NCBI GenBank assembly: GCA_002724315.1
Contig: PBOJ01000151.1
Span: 1 to 51,311, forward strand
Length of the DNA stretch: 51,311 bases
DNA from: Planctomycetaceae bacterium
Lineage (GTDB): Bacteria > Planctomycetota > Planctomycetia > Planctomycetales > Planctomycetaceae
Direction: 5' to 3'
The translations under genes and the position numbers were made by a program. The notes under the pieces were generated by a model that worked only from the letters and a program-made list of their open reading frames with translations, had not been told where the DNA came from and ran no database searches. The stretch's first letter is position 1. Each line of letters opens with the position of its first letter. Shown piece after piece: positions 35,627-48,500 of the stretch.

Positions 35627-36571
35627 ATGATCGCCCGACTTCCGCTTGGTCGTACCGGCCTGGATGTCTCGGTACTGTCTCTCGGGGCCGGCCCGATTCC
35701 GGAACTGATGACCGCCTCCGATCCCCACCGGCAGCAGCAGGTGCTCAAGCGGGCTCTCGATCACGGCATCAACTGGATCGACACCGCCGCAACCTATGGT
35801 CACGGCCAATCCGAAAAGAGCCTCGGGGATGCGCTCCAGGCACTGGATGCCGTCGACGCGTTTCACCTGGCCACCAAGGTCCGGTTGATGCCCGAACAAC
35901 TCGCCGAACAGTCGGTTCGCGACATCGTTCGTGAATCGGTTCACGGAAGCCTGCTACGACTGGGTGTCGACCGCGTCTCACTGCTGCAACTGCACAACTC
36001 GGTGACCAACTCCCGAGGCGACCTGCCGACGTCGTTGACTCCCGAGGACGTTCTCGGACCGGCAGGAATCCTCGAGGCCATGCGGGAACTCCGTGAAGAC
36101 GGTCTCGTCGACCACCTGGGCCTGACCGGTCTGGGTACCCCCTCGGCCCTGAGAACATTGATCGCCTCGGACCACTTCTCCACCCTCCAGGTTCCCTACC
36201 ACCTGCTGAACCCGACAGCCGGTTCGTCTCCGGACGACAACTGGACCGAAACCGATCACGGTCAGATCATCGACGACTGTGCAGCTGCCGACGTCGGTGT
36301 TTTCGCCATCCGTGTCTACGCCGGCGGCGCGCTGCTGGGCCTGCCACCGGCAGCCCACACGCACACGACCCGATTCTTTCCGATGGACCTCTACCAAAGG
36401 GATTCCCGGCGTGCCGCCGAACTGGCGACCACACTGCCCCCCGGCCAGGACCTCCAGCAGGCGGCCGTCCGCTTTGCCCTCGACCACCCGTCAGTGACCT
36501 CGGCCATCATCGGTTTCAGCCAGCCGGATCATGTCGACCAGGCAGTGTCGGCCCTGGCAGATTCCGACTAG
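35627..36571 (+). CDS. Aldo/keto reductase family oxidoreductase
   Basis: The 314-residue NADPH-dependent oxidoreductase keeps the full catalytic tetrad: D and Y in GINWIDTAATYGHGQSE, K in HLATKVRLMP and H in VSLLQLHNSVT. Other barrel motifs include EDGLVDHLGLTGLG and the C-terminal VRFALDHPSVTSAIIGFSQPDHVDQA. This subgroup reduces aldehydes, ketones or sugars; the substrate is unknown. ATG 35627 has an AGGA ribosome-binding site; an in-frame ATG at 35609 is an alternative. Its stop codon overlaps the stop of the giant gene on the other strand through a shared CTAG. Confidence 0.92.
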   Translation: MIARLPLGRTGLDVSVLSLGAGPIPELMTASDPHRQQQVLKRALDHGINWIDTAATYGHGQSEKSLGDALQALDAVDAFHLATKVRLMPEQLAEQSVRDIVRESVHGSLLRLGVDRVSLLQLHNSVTNSRGDLPTSLTPEDVLGPAGILEAMRELREDGLVDHLGLTGLGTPSALRTLIASDHFSTLQVPYHLLNPTAGSSPDDNWTETDHGQIIDDCAAADVGVFAIRVYAGGALLGLPPAAHTHTTRFFPMDLYQRDSRRAAELATTLPPGQDLQQAAVRFALDHPSVTSAIIGFSQPDHVDQAVSALADSD

Positions 36572-39500
36572 CCCATCAGGTCCGCCCAGTCGTCCAACAC
36601 GGCGAACTCCTCGTCGATCTCGGACGACTCACCGACAATCCTGTCCTGGCCTTCGCCACCGGCCAGCGAATCGACACCCCCCTGTCCCTTGATGACGTCG
36701 TAGCCGGCGCCCCCGACGGCCAGGTCGTTGCCAGCTCCACCAAGCAGATAGTCACTGCCGGTACCGCCGTAAAGCACATCGTCGCCGGATCGGCCCACCA
36801 GCGTGGCCTTACCACTGAATGACCGGGCGTCGATCAGGTTGTCCCCCGATCCGCCGATCAGTGTGGCCCCATCCATGCCGATCAGGGAATCGGAACCGAC
36901 ACCCAACAACGTCGTGTCGGTCAGCAGGAAATCGGTGTCAGCCGTCTCGGACAACCGGTCGAATCCGTCGCCGCCGTTGAGCACGTCGTCACCGAGGTTG
37001 CCGCTGAGCAGGTCATCACCCAACTGGCCCCGCAGACGGTCGTTCCCGTCTCCGCCCTCGAGCACGTCGTCGCCGGCTTCACCCATCAAACGGTCGTCAT
37101 CGGCTCCGCCAAACAGCCAGTCATTGCCGATTCCGCCCTTGATGCGGTCCCGGCCGTCGCCACCGTCCAGAGTGTCCGCACCGCCTTGCCCGCTCAGGAA
37201 GTCGTTCCCCGCATGACCAGCCACGGTGTCCCGACCCGCACCGGCCAGCAGCCGGTCATCACCAAGTTCACCCATCAACTGGTCGTGACCACCCGATCCG
37301 TTCAGTCGGTCGTCGCCGTCCCCGCCGCGGAGAATGTCATCGCCCGAGTTGCCCTGGGCGAAGTCGTCGTCAGCACCGCCGTCGAACTCGTCGTTGCCGC
37401 CTCCACCGAGGAACCGGTCCCGCCCGGCACCACCGGACACCAGGTCGTTGCCTCCCTGGCCATTGATCCAGTCATCACCGGCTCCGGCGTCAACCACGTC
37501 GTCACCGGCCCCGGCCCAGATCCGGTCACCCAGCATCGTGCCGGTGATCACGTCGTCTCCGGCACCGGCCTGGACCAGCACGTCATCGAGCCGGTCGTAG
37601 GTTGCCGAAGTCACACCAGCCAGGTCGATCGAATCCGAGCTGTCGCTACCGGTGACGACCATCGAAGTGACATTCGAGGTCAACACCGTACCCAGCCCAC
37701 TGTCGAGTTGGCCATCGACAAGCACCTGCACAAGCGAACCGCTCGACTGGATCACCACCGAGCTTCCCGCCGAGGCGGTAACCGTCAGGGTGCCGCTGCC
37801 CGGATCAAACTCGCTGCTGGCCGAAGCGGCCACGGGCGGCGCCACCGGCGGATCGAAGTTGCCGAACACCGGCACCGAAAGATTGTTGCCGTACTGGCCG
37901 AAACGGTCATTGCCCAGCGGGAACGGCGAAAACGCGTGGTCCAGCGAATCGACATTGCCGACCGCGCCGGAACCGTCACTCTGCAGCAGGTAGAACTCCA
38001 GGCTCTCGACAGGCTGGTTGCCGCTCTGGTTGGGAGTCGTCAACCCGATGTCGTCGATTCCGTCCAGGTTGTAGTCCCCGGAGATCGGACGCTCGTTCAC
38101 GCCCGGAAAACCGAAGCTGATCGTTGCATCGGTGACACCGTCGCGATCCAGGTCGAAGCTGAACAGGTCCAGTGACGCACTGAACACGGCCAGGTCGTCG
38201 TTCCCGTCACCGTCGAAGTCTCCAACGATCGGCAAGCCCGAAAAATCGCTGGCCAAAGTCGTTTCCAGGATCAGGTCACCGGTTGTGTCCAGGTACCAGG
38301 TCGTCCCATCGAACAACCCGATCTCGTCCCCTGCAACACCGTCGAAGTCACCGGCCACCGGCAGGCCGTTTACCTGCACGCTGCTAACCTGGTTCACGTC
38401 TCCGGCACCGATTGCCCCGTCGTTGTCCAGGTCCAGCTGCCAGCGGTAGGAGCCGCCCGCCTTGCCGTAGGCCCCCAGCCGATCGAATCCGTCAGCAGCC
38501 CCGCCATTGGTGAACTGGCCGGCGAACACCGCATCGGTCTGCAGCCCCACCGCGAAGTTCAGGTCGCGGTGAACCGCATCGCCGCTGTTGGGATCGTGTT
38601 CCAGGTTGTCGTTGGCATCGATGGCCACGCCAGCCTGGCCCACCACGCCCAGTTCGGGGCGGCTGTCCACGGTGAACCGGGCCGCAAAATCACCACCGGG
38701 CTGCCCGTCGCCGGTCGTGAAGGACGGGGTGGCCTGTGGCCCGGTCGCGTTGCTCTCTCCATCCAGAGCATTGCCGGCAGGATCGGTCAACACGTCCGAA
38801 AGTGTCAGCGTGTAACGGTCGTCAGCCAGGAAAGTGTCCAGTCCCAGCGTGATCGTCGACGCGGCCACCGAACCGTTGGCAGAACTCTGCGAGACGGTGA
38901 CTGTCGCGATCGGAATCTCGCCCACGTTGTCACCCACCAGCGTGTACTGGCCGGGGTCATCTGCCACGCCCTGCTCCAGGGCCGAGTGCGTGACCCCGCC
39001 GGCCCGAACCGCCAGGTCCTCAACGCTGACCACGATCGAGCTCACCGACGGGGTCGGACCGTCAACAGCCGGTTGGGGATTGAACACGTTGTAGGTGCTG
39101 GCGGTGCTGTTGAACTGCACACCGGTCACCTGTGGCCCCTGTGTGTCGACGAAGATCGTCGTGCTGTCCAGGGCCCCCACGTTGCCCGCGATGTCCTCGG
39201 CCGTCGCCAGGATCTCACGCAGACCGTCATAGGCAAATCCGCTGGCCGACGTCGCGTCATTGAGACCACGGACGTAGGAGGTCGTCCACTGCGAGTCCGC
39301 GAAGGCCTCGTCGCCATCCAGGGGACCGGACGCGGTCACGGCGAATTCGCCGGTGGTGTCGATCGTCGTGTTGGCAGTACCGTCGGCGAACAGACGGACA
39401 ATCGCATCCGCCTCGGATGTCGTCCCGGTGAAACGCGCCGAGACGTCAGAGGTGATGTCATCCGAGAGCGTCGGTTGGTAACTGTTGACCCCGGAATCGC

Positions 39501-42500
39501 TCCCGTCATCGTCCAGACCGGTGATCGCCACGCTCGGAGCGATCGTGTCCAGCGTGAGTTGCAGCGGCGTGGAAAACGCCCCACGACCCTCGACCTGCGG
39601 GCTGGCCGCATCCCGAATTCTTACTGCAGCAGTCAGGAAGTTGTTGTGCCCTTCCTGGAGATCGCCACCAGCCAGTTGGAACTCCCAGCGACTGTTGCCG
39701 GCGACGCCCACCCCACCAATGAAAGCCGCCTCGCCCAGCAAGACGCCATTGTTGTAGACATCGATGTCGAAATCGGCATCCGGTACCAGGTCCAGGTTCA
39801 GGTACTCTTCCAACCGGTCGTCATCGAGATAGATGTCCAGCACAGGGGTGGTCGAGAACGTGATGTCATCGGTGTCGCTGCGACCGGTATCCGATCCCGC
39901 CTGCAGGTCTACCACGAACGGCACCGGTGCCGGATCGTTGATCGCAGTCAGGCTGTAGACGTTGATCGCATCGGCGCCCGTCGCCGAGGCCACCTGCAGG
40001 TAGTACACCTCGTCCTCGACAACCGGCACGGTGATCCGTTCGTTGTCACCAGTGGACGTGCTGGTGGCAACCGGGTCCCCGTTGGAATCGAAAACGGCGA
40101 TATCCAGGTTGCCGTCACCCGGCAGTCCGTCGTTGCCGTTGCCCAGGGTGCCCACTTCCTCGAAGGACACCTGGATATCCAGTGTGCCCGTCTCGGACGG
40201 AGTGAACTGGTACCAGTCCTCGTCGCCCGGAATCCCGAACGCCGAGAAACCGGCGGGATCGATCGTCGGATCAACATTCAGGTTGGCACCCGATCCAAGG
40301 AACGTGGCGTTGGGCAGAGAATCGTTGCTTTCGAACCCGTCGTTCTTGAAGACCACCAACCGCCCCAGGTTGTCCGTGCCGGTCGTTCCGGTGATGTCGT
40401 CAAGCGGGGTGATGCTCAACTGCTCCACACCGTCGTAATCGACCGACGAGAAGCTGCCGACATTGACCGATCCCGACGACCCATCCACATCGATGCGATG
40501 GATCACCGTGTTGCCGTTGCCGTCATCGACGACAGCCAGCCGGTCGGAGGCATCCGGAGCACCACCATCGACCTCGACCCGAACGCTCTGGCTCGGCGTC
40601 AGCCCATCGGCCTGCGTGACGCGGATGACATCTTTGCCCGCCCCGGCTTCGATCCGAACCGCCTCGACATTGGAGATCGTATCGGTCTCGCTCGTCGCAC
40701 CGACGCCGAAGACACCATCGGTTGAGTGCGTCAGCGTGTCATCAGCGGTCTGGGCCACGTCGATCACGTCGTCCGAGGACGTGCCGTTGATCACGACAAC
40801 GTCTGAACCGGCTCCTCCGTCGATCGTGACATCGCCGCTGCCAACGACGATCGTGTCCTCGCCATCGCCACCCGAGACATTGGCCGAGACGTAAGCTTCC
40901 TGCAGAAGATCGTCACCGGCCCCACCTTCCAGGTCATCGCCACCGGTCAGCACGTCGGCACCACCGGCACCACGCAGCTCGACGGTGATCGCACCCGACA
41001 GATCGCTCGAAGCCGTCAGGCTGTCGGCACGGTCTCCGCCGGTCAGTTCCAGCGTGTCGCCGGCTTCGGCACTGTCGAGTTGGACGTCCGAGGCCAGCCC
41101 GTCGACATGGACTTCCCCGGTGACCGCATCCAGGGACGCCGAGAGGCTGTAGTTCTGCCCATCGGCACCGGTCAGGTGAGCCGCATCGGCCGCACCATCG
41201 GCAGCTCCCAGGTCGACCTGGATCAGGCTCATCTCGGTACTCGAGAGTTCGTTGATCGTGATGTCGTCGGCACCACCGGCCAGGTCGACATCCAGGTCCT
41301 CGACCCCGGCCACATCCAACTGGTCGGTGCCGTCTCCGACCTGGACTCTCAGGAAATCGGTTCCCGAAGCCGGAACCGAATTGATCGTGATCGTATCGGC
41401 ACCGGCGGTGTAATCGACATCGAGCACGTCGGCACCGTCACCCCCCTGGACCACGTCGTTTCCGTCGCCACTGATCCAGTTGATCTCGTCGGAGCCGTCA
41501 CCGCCAAAGAGGCTGTCCACCCCGGCGTTTCCGCTGAGGTCATCGTTGCCGGACTGCCCGGACAACTGATCGGCCCCATCATCGCCACTGAGCACGTCGT
41601 TGCCCGACCCGCCGAACAGGATGTCGTCTCCGTCACCGCCACCGATCGTGTCGTCACCACCCTGCCCATTGATCAGGTCGGCCACGGGGCTGCCGACCAG
41701 GTTGTCGTCACCGTCGCCGCCGTTGATCGTGGCATCAATGGCCCCCGAGGCATCCACGATGTCGTTGCCGGTACCGGCGTTGACCACCTTTTGGAGAGAC
41801 GCGTCCTGCAGATCGAGGTCGACGTTGTCATCGCCGCCGCCGGTGTTCAACTCCAGTCGATCCAGATCAGCCAGCGTGACGGACCCGCCCTTGATGGTGA
41901 CCGAATCTGCGGTGGACGTCACCGTGTCGGCAGCGTCGTTGCCGTTGACCACGATCACGTCAAAACCGCCGTTTCCGTCGAACGTGGACGCGTTGTCGAA
42001 TCCACTGTAGTCGACATCCGGACCTGCATCCGCCTCGGAGTACGATCCGGCTCCGGCCGCAGTCGGCGAGACGCTGAATGTCTCGTCACCCGAGGTGCCC
42101 ACGACGGTCAGCGAAGATCCGGCTGCCGCCGAAAGACTGACCACACCCAGTTCGCTGGACAGTCCCGATTCGGCGACCGTCACGTCATCCGTGCCACCGG
42201 CGCCGGACAGTGAAAGCGACTCGGCAGCCGCCAACGTCACCTGGCCACCCAGGCCGTTGATCGTCTGGCTGTTCAAGGCCACGGTGATACTGTCAGCCCC
42301 GACGGTCCCGTTGACAGCGACGTCATCATTTCCGTCACCGGCATCGGCCACGATCGCCAGTCCGGCGGTGGGCGTGATGGAAAGCGAGTCGTTCCCATGG
42401 CCGCTGCCCAAGGCCAGGGTGTCCACGGCAGTCGCGTCATGATCGAACGTCACGGCCGCACCGTTGATTACGATCGTGTTGCTGCCGGCGGCCCCGGCAA

Positions 42501-45500
42501 TGGCAATCGAATCGCTGAAGTCGGTCGCCGAGACGGCCAGGCTGTCTGTGCCGGCGCCACTGTCGATCGTGCGAGCTTCGATCGAATCGATTGCCACCGA
42601 AGTGTTGCTGTTGACCTGCACCTGGGCATCATCGTTGAGCCCGGGTACGTAGGTGATCGTGTCGTCACCGGCCGTCGCGTTGACCGTGATCGCGTCACTG
42701 CCGCCCTGTCCGGAAAGCGTGATACTCTCGACGCTGCCGAACGTCGTCGTGACACCGTCAATCACCACGTCACCGTCCGCATCGGCTGCGCCCGGCGTGT
42801 AGACCAGGGCATCGGCACCCGAATCACCTTCGACCGTCAGGGCATCGCTGCCACTGGAGGCCAGGACGGTCACCGTGGCCAGGTCACTGGCGGCATTGGG
42901 CGCCACCGAAACGGTGTCGTCGCCGTCGCCGGGATCCAGTGTCACGGAACTGGCTGACGCGAAGTTCGACAGGCTGGCCGCTAGGGCCCCGTCGATCGAA
43001 ATCGTTGCCGATCCGGTCGCAGCTGCGTCACCAACATAGCTCAGTTGGTTTCCGGCTCCATCGGCCGTCACGCTCACCGACCCCGACTGGCTGTTGGAAT
43101 CCAGCACCAGCCGTTCGACGCCGGTGAAGTCGGCCGTCGTCGAATTCATCACCACCGACGTCCCGGGCTGCACGACGTACGTGTTGGCCGAAGCACTGCT
43201 GCCCTGCATCGTCAGCGTGTCATTCTGCGCCCCGCCGCCATCAACCGTCACCGGTGTCGTGGTGCCGTCGGTCACCGTCACCGAATCCGCACCGCCCTTG
43301 GTCGACACGGCCAGGGTCGCGATGTTGGCCGCCGTGTAACCGACGTCCTTCAATGCGGCCGAGTCGACCGAATCGTCGTCGATCGAGACGACCTGGTCCC
43401 CGTCGTCGTAGGTCACCGCCAGGCTGTCTCCGTCGGCCGCAGTCCCGTCGTTGATCGTCAACGCACCGCTGTTGTTGCTGTTGAGGACCGGATGAATTCC
43501 GGCCACGGTCGTCGTCGCGGTGTCCGCACCGGTCGGACGCACGGTGAAGTCGTCGGCACCACCGGACCCGTCGACCGTCAGGTCGCCGGCTCCGTTGTTG
43601 ACCGTCGCGGTTTCGATTCCCGACAGGCTCACCGTACCCAGTCCGCCGCCGCTGACCGACGCACTGTTGGAGAGCGTGACGGTGATCGCCGTGGCGTCTC
43701 CGGTCAAGGTCGCCGTATCCGAAGCCGACGGGTTGCCGCCCTGCACGTCGATTGTCGCCCAGGCATGTGCAGCGGCGATCGACACCGCGTCGTCGCCATC
43801 ACCGGCCACCAGCACCAGGTCGTCGCCGGCACTGCTGGTGGCCACATTGGCCCGGCCTGCCACCGACACCGTGCCGCCGGATGCCACGCTGATCACATCG
43901 TCGCTGTCACTGCCGTTGAGCGTCAGGTCGGCATCGACATTCAATGTCGTGCCCGAACCGAACCCGTCGAAGGACACCGTGACGCTGTCGGTCAGGATCG
44001 TCCCCTCGTCGGCTGCGGCTCCCGGAGAAACCGTGTAGGCCCCCGAACCGCTGACTGTCAGATCCGTGCCGGCACCAGCCAGCACCGAAACGGCTTCGAG
44101 GTTCGAGTAGTTCACTGTCGACGGCGTTGCCCCGGTGATGGTGGCGGCAGCCGTATCGACTGCCACGCTGTTTCCGGTGACCGTCAGCGCGTCGCTGCCC
44201 GTGCCGCTGTCGACACCAATCTGGGTCGCACCGGTGATGTCCAGGGGCACGCTCAGACCGGTCACGGCCGTTCCCACTCCGTCGTCGACAATCGCGATCA
44301 CGTCGTCGTTGTTGGAGCCGACGATATTGATGATGTTGCCGGTCACATCGATGCGGTCGATGCCCGCGGCATCCACGCTTCCGACCGTCGCGCGAATGTC
44401 GGAGAGATCGACGGAGATGGTCGCCGCGGCATCCGAGTAATCGAGCACGTCGCTGCCATCATCGCCTTCGACCGTGTCGGCACCGTCACCGGTCGCCCAG
44501 TGAATCGTGTCCGATCCGTCCCCACCGTGAATCACGTCGGCGTCGGTGCCGCCAGTGATGTCATCGTTGCCCTCACCGGCATAAACCACGTCGGCTCCGG
44601 CCCCGGCGTTGATGCTGTCGTTGCCGGCACCGGCCAGGATGATGTCGACACCGGCGCTGCCGGTGATCGTGTCGTCGCCCAGGCCCCCGATGATCGTCGG
44701 GTCGGCAGCGCCGGCACCCGAGAGATCAATCGTGTCGTCACCGTCGCCGGCATCGATGGCCTTGGGAAGGTTGATCGCGTCGCTGATCGTGATGCTGTCG
44801 TTTCCGCCACCGGTCTGGACATCGAGCCGATCGATGCCACCGCCGATCGTGACGGTTCCGTTGAGCGTGACTTCGGTCGCCGACGCCGAGGTGACCGTGT
44901 CATCTCCCTCAGACCCCTGGACAACCAACACGTCGACACCGGCGGTGCCGCCGTCGACCGTCAGGCTGCCACCGAGGTTGGTGTAGCTGACCCCCGTGTT
45001 CCCACCCACCAGCGTGACACTGCCGTTGGCGGCCGAGGAGGCCTGGAACTGCAGCGTGTCGTGGCCGGCGGTGCCGTTGACCGAAAGATCACCGGTCGCA
45101 TCGACGGCCAGGGCCTCGATGCTGTCCAGGGTGATGTCTCCGGCCGTCACGCCCGAAACCGTGTTGGACGAAAGAGCGACACTGACATTGTTCCCGGCGG
45201 CCGAGATGTTCACGCTGTCGCCATCGTTGTCGGAGTCGCCCCCGAGCACGCTGAGTCCGCTGGCAAACGAACCGCTGGCGGTGATGCTCACGTCGTCGTT
45301 GCCCCCCAGGGCATTGATGACCAGGGCCTGGTAACCGGAAACATCAAACGTGCTGTCACCGTTGCCAAACAGGTCGGTGACGGTCAGTTGTCCGGTGGCC
45401 GAGAGACTGATGGCATCATCGCCGGAGGTCCCCTGGACCACACCGGTGGTCCCGGTGACCACGGCCGATTCAACATTCGAGAAGCCCAGGGACAGGAGTC

Positions 45501-48500
45501 CCGCCCCCGCGGCGTCCACCGGGTCAACCACTCCGGATCCTCCACCGGTGGAGGTGATCGCCGCATCGGCATTGGTGACATTGAGCACGTCCGAGGTCGT
45601 CTCGCCGGACGTGTCGATGCTCAGCGATTCGCTGCCGCCGATATTGAAACTGATCGTCTCGGTCCCGTCGCTGACGTCCAGGCTGGCCGAGGTCGCACTG
45701 TTGGCCGTGTAGTCGATCGTGTCGTCGGCATTGGTCGTCGACAGGCTCAGGCTGTCATCGCCGCCGGCGGCCGCGATCGTCACCGTGGCACCATCGCCGA
45801 GTTCGTCCAGGGTGATCGTCGGCCCATTGCCGACAGTCGCCGACAGGTCGTCGGGCGTGATCGACGAGACTGAGATCGCGTCGTTGCCACCGGTACCGTT
45901 CAAAGTGACCAGGTCGGTTCCACCGTCACCACTGCTGGCGTGCAGGCCCAACTGGTCGACCGAGATGTTCTCGATGCCGTCGAAGTTCACCTGTGTGGCT
46001 GCGGCACCGTCCAGGCTGACAACCACCGATCCCTCTCGAGCGTGGTCGCCACGGCTGATCGTGTAGGAATCGTTGCCGGTGGTGATGTCCAGCGCGAGCG
46101 TGTCGCTGGCGTCAGGGTCACCGGCATCGATCGTCAGCGTCGTCGCACCGTCGGAACGGCCGACAACCTGGATGGTGTCGTCACCAGCACCGGTGAGAAT
46201 GGTCAGATCTTCCAGGGCCGCCTGGGTCGGCGAGAGATCGCCTGCCGACGGCCTCGTGTCGGCCGTGCTGGCACTGAAGGTCTCGACCTGCAGCGTCCCT
46301 GTGATGTCCACCAGTGGACCGCCGTCGTCACCGTTGTTGGTCAGGTTGACCACGACGGTGTCAGCACCGGGGGTGCCCAGAATAGTCAGGGCATCGTCGT
46401 CTCCGGCCGAACCGTCGTTGAGGAAGACCGTGATGTCTTCGGTGTTGCTGAAATCGATCGTGGACACGTTGGTGCCGTCGGAGGCGTTGATCGAGCGGAT
46501 CTGTCCGGCACCCGTAGCACTGGGAGCTATCGTGATGTCCTCGCTGACGCCCGAGACCGCACCGTCGGGAGCGTCGTCGACAAACTGCATGCTCGGCTGG
46601 TTGACCGCATCTCGTTCACCACTGCCGTAGATCACGTCATCGTCACCGGCTCCACCGTCGACGACCGGGTCGATGTTCCAGTTGCCGGTCAGGTCGTTGG
46701 CATAGGGTTCGATCGTGATGTCATCGTCACCCTCGCGAGCCGAGATGTTCAGGAACTGGGTGTTGTAGACCTGGATCGGGTTCGATCCGTTCAACAGCAA
46801 GTTGAACTCGTTGGCCCCATCCACGTCGCTCTGGGTGACGCCCAGCAGCGAATCGATGTCGCCACCGACCACCAGGATCTCGTCATCCTGGTCGGCACCG
46901 GAAAAATCATTGTTGTCGCCGATGATGTTGACCTGCTGTGACAGATCGCCGGGATCAAGGATCGTGGTCTCCACGCTGTGATAGGTCACCGGCTCGGTGG
47001 TGCCGATGCTGTCGGTCGAGGAAATCGAGACGTTGGGCGTCTCCTCGAGATCGCTGTAGATGTTGATGTTGCCGTCGGCGTTCAGGACGTCGACATTCAG
47101 CCGGTCACCGATGAGATCCTCGGCCGTGGCGTTGGCCGGAGTGTCCACGGGCAACGGCGGCTCACCCGCGTTGACCTGGATGTGGAACGTGCGGGAAAGC
47201 GTCACGCTGACGTCATCGGCCACACCCACGAACCCGGGATCCGGGTTGGCACGCACACCGGCGTCTTCACCGGCGTTGACCGTCAATTCGGCATCCGCCG
47301 GATCGGTCAGCCCGTAGGTCGTCGAATCGAAATTGACCTGCACCAGGGTGTCGGTGGCCGATCCGTCACCCTTGAGCGTGATGCCCACCGCCGCGTCGGT
47401 CACGGTGATGTCATCAAAAGCCTGCCCGTCGGCTCGGACCGTCGAACTGCTGCCGTAGACGTTTCCACCAAAACCGGCCGTGGCCGCGGTATCGCCGACC
47501 GTGGCATTGCTCTCGGTTGGTGCATTGACCACCAATCGGTCCTGGTCGGAGTTGCCATTGACCACCAGTCCACCGGCCTGGGCGATGCTGTCGATGCTGA
47601 TGTCCGGCCCCACTCCACCTCCTGCCACACCGGGGTTGTTGGTCAGCGCCGACTCGGTGGGAGGATTGTGTTTCAGGAACGGTGTGCCGTCGATGAACAC
47701 GTTGGCTTCGTCAGCGGTGATCGGTGTCACCGACAGCACATCATCACCACCGGCTGTTCCCAGCACGGTGACCGCATCGTCGTTGTTGCCCGTATCGCCC
47801 CGGTAGTTGACCTGTTCGACCGAGTTGAGATCGATGAACTGTTCGGCCGCAGCGGCCGCCGTCAGCCCGGCCACATCCAGGTCCCCACTGGCCTTGGTCG
47901 CGTCGGCATAGGTCATCGTGACACCACGGGCCGAACCGGTGTCGGCGGTCACGTCCAGGATCACGCGATCACGGTCGGTGTCCTGGGCCTGGCCGTTGAT
48001 CTCCAGCGAGTCGGCCGAGACCTCTCCCCCATCGGACAGGAAGACCGTGAAATCGTCATCCCCCGCACCGCCGTTGAAGACATGGTCGGAGGCGGCCGAC
48101 AGTTCGTTGCCCTGGATGTTCCAGGTGCTGTCGCCCTGGCCGTCGTCGATCGTGACGGTACCAGCCGCCTCGGTCGTGCCAACACCGCTGCCGCCCAGGT
48201 CCACACCGTTGATGTTGTAGGTGTTGTCGATCCCGGCGCCGTCGGGACCATCGACATCAAGGTGCTCGAGGTCGTTGTCGTAGAAGAGAATGCCGTTGGT
48301 GCCAAAGGGGCCATCATTGGGAGCCACCGACGTGTCGCTGCGACCAACAGCTGCACCGAAGGCACCACCACCGATCGTCTGCTCATCCATGTGGAAGATG
48401 TCGGCAGTCGTGTCACCGGTGTCGACAATATTCAGCGTGTCGTCGGCACCCGCTTGGGCATTCAGGTCGATGGGACTGATCACGCCGTCGGCAGTGCTGG

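Noticed and set aside
43045..45873. A 942-codon open frame on the plus strand inside the giant gene, and several other long plus-strand frames between 37186 and 48654
   Set aside because: They are the antisense of Asp/Gly/Thr/Val-rich repeats, which rarely give stop codons on the opposite strand. The products have no recognisable domains and an Arg/His/Gly-rich composition typical of shadow frames.
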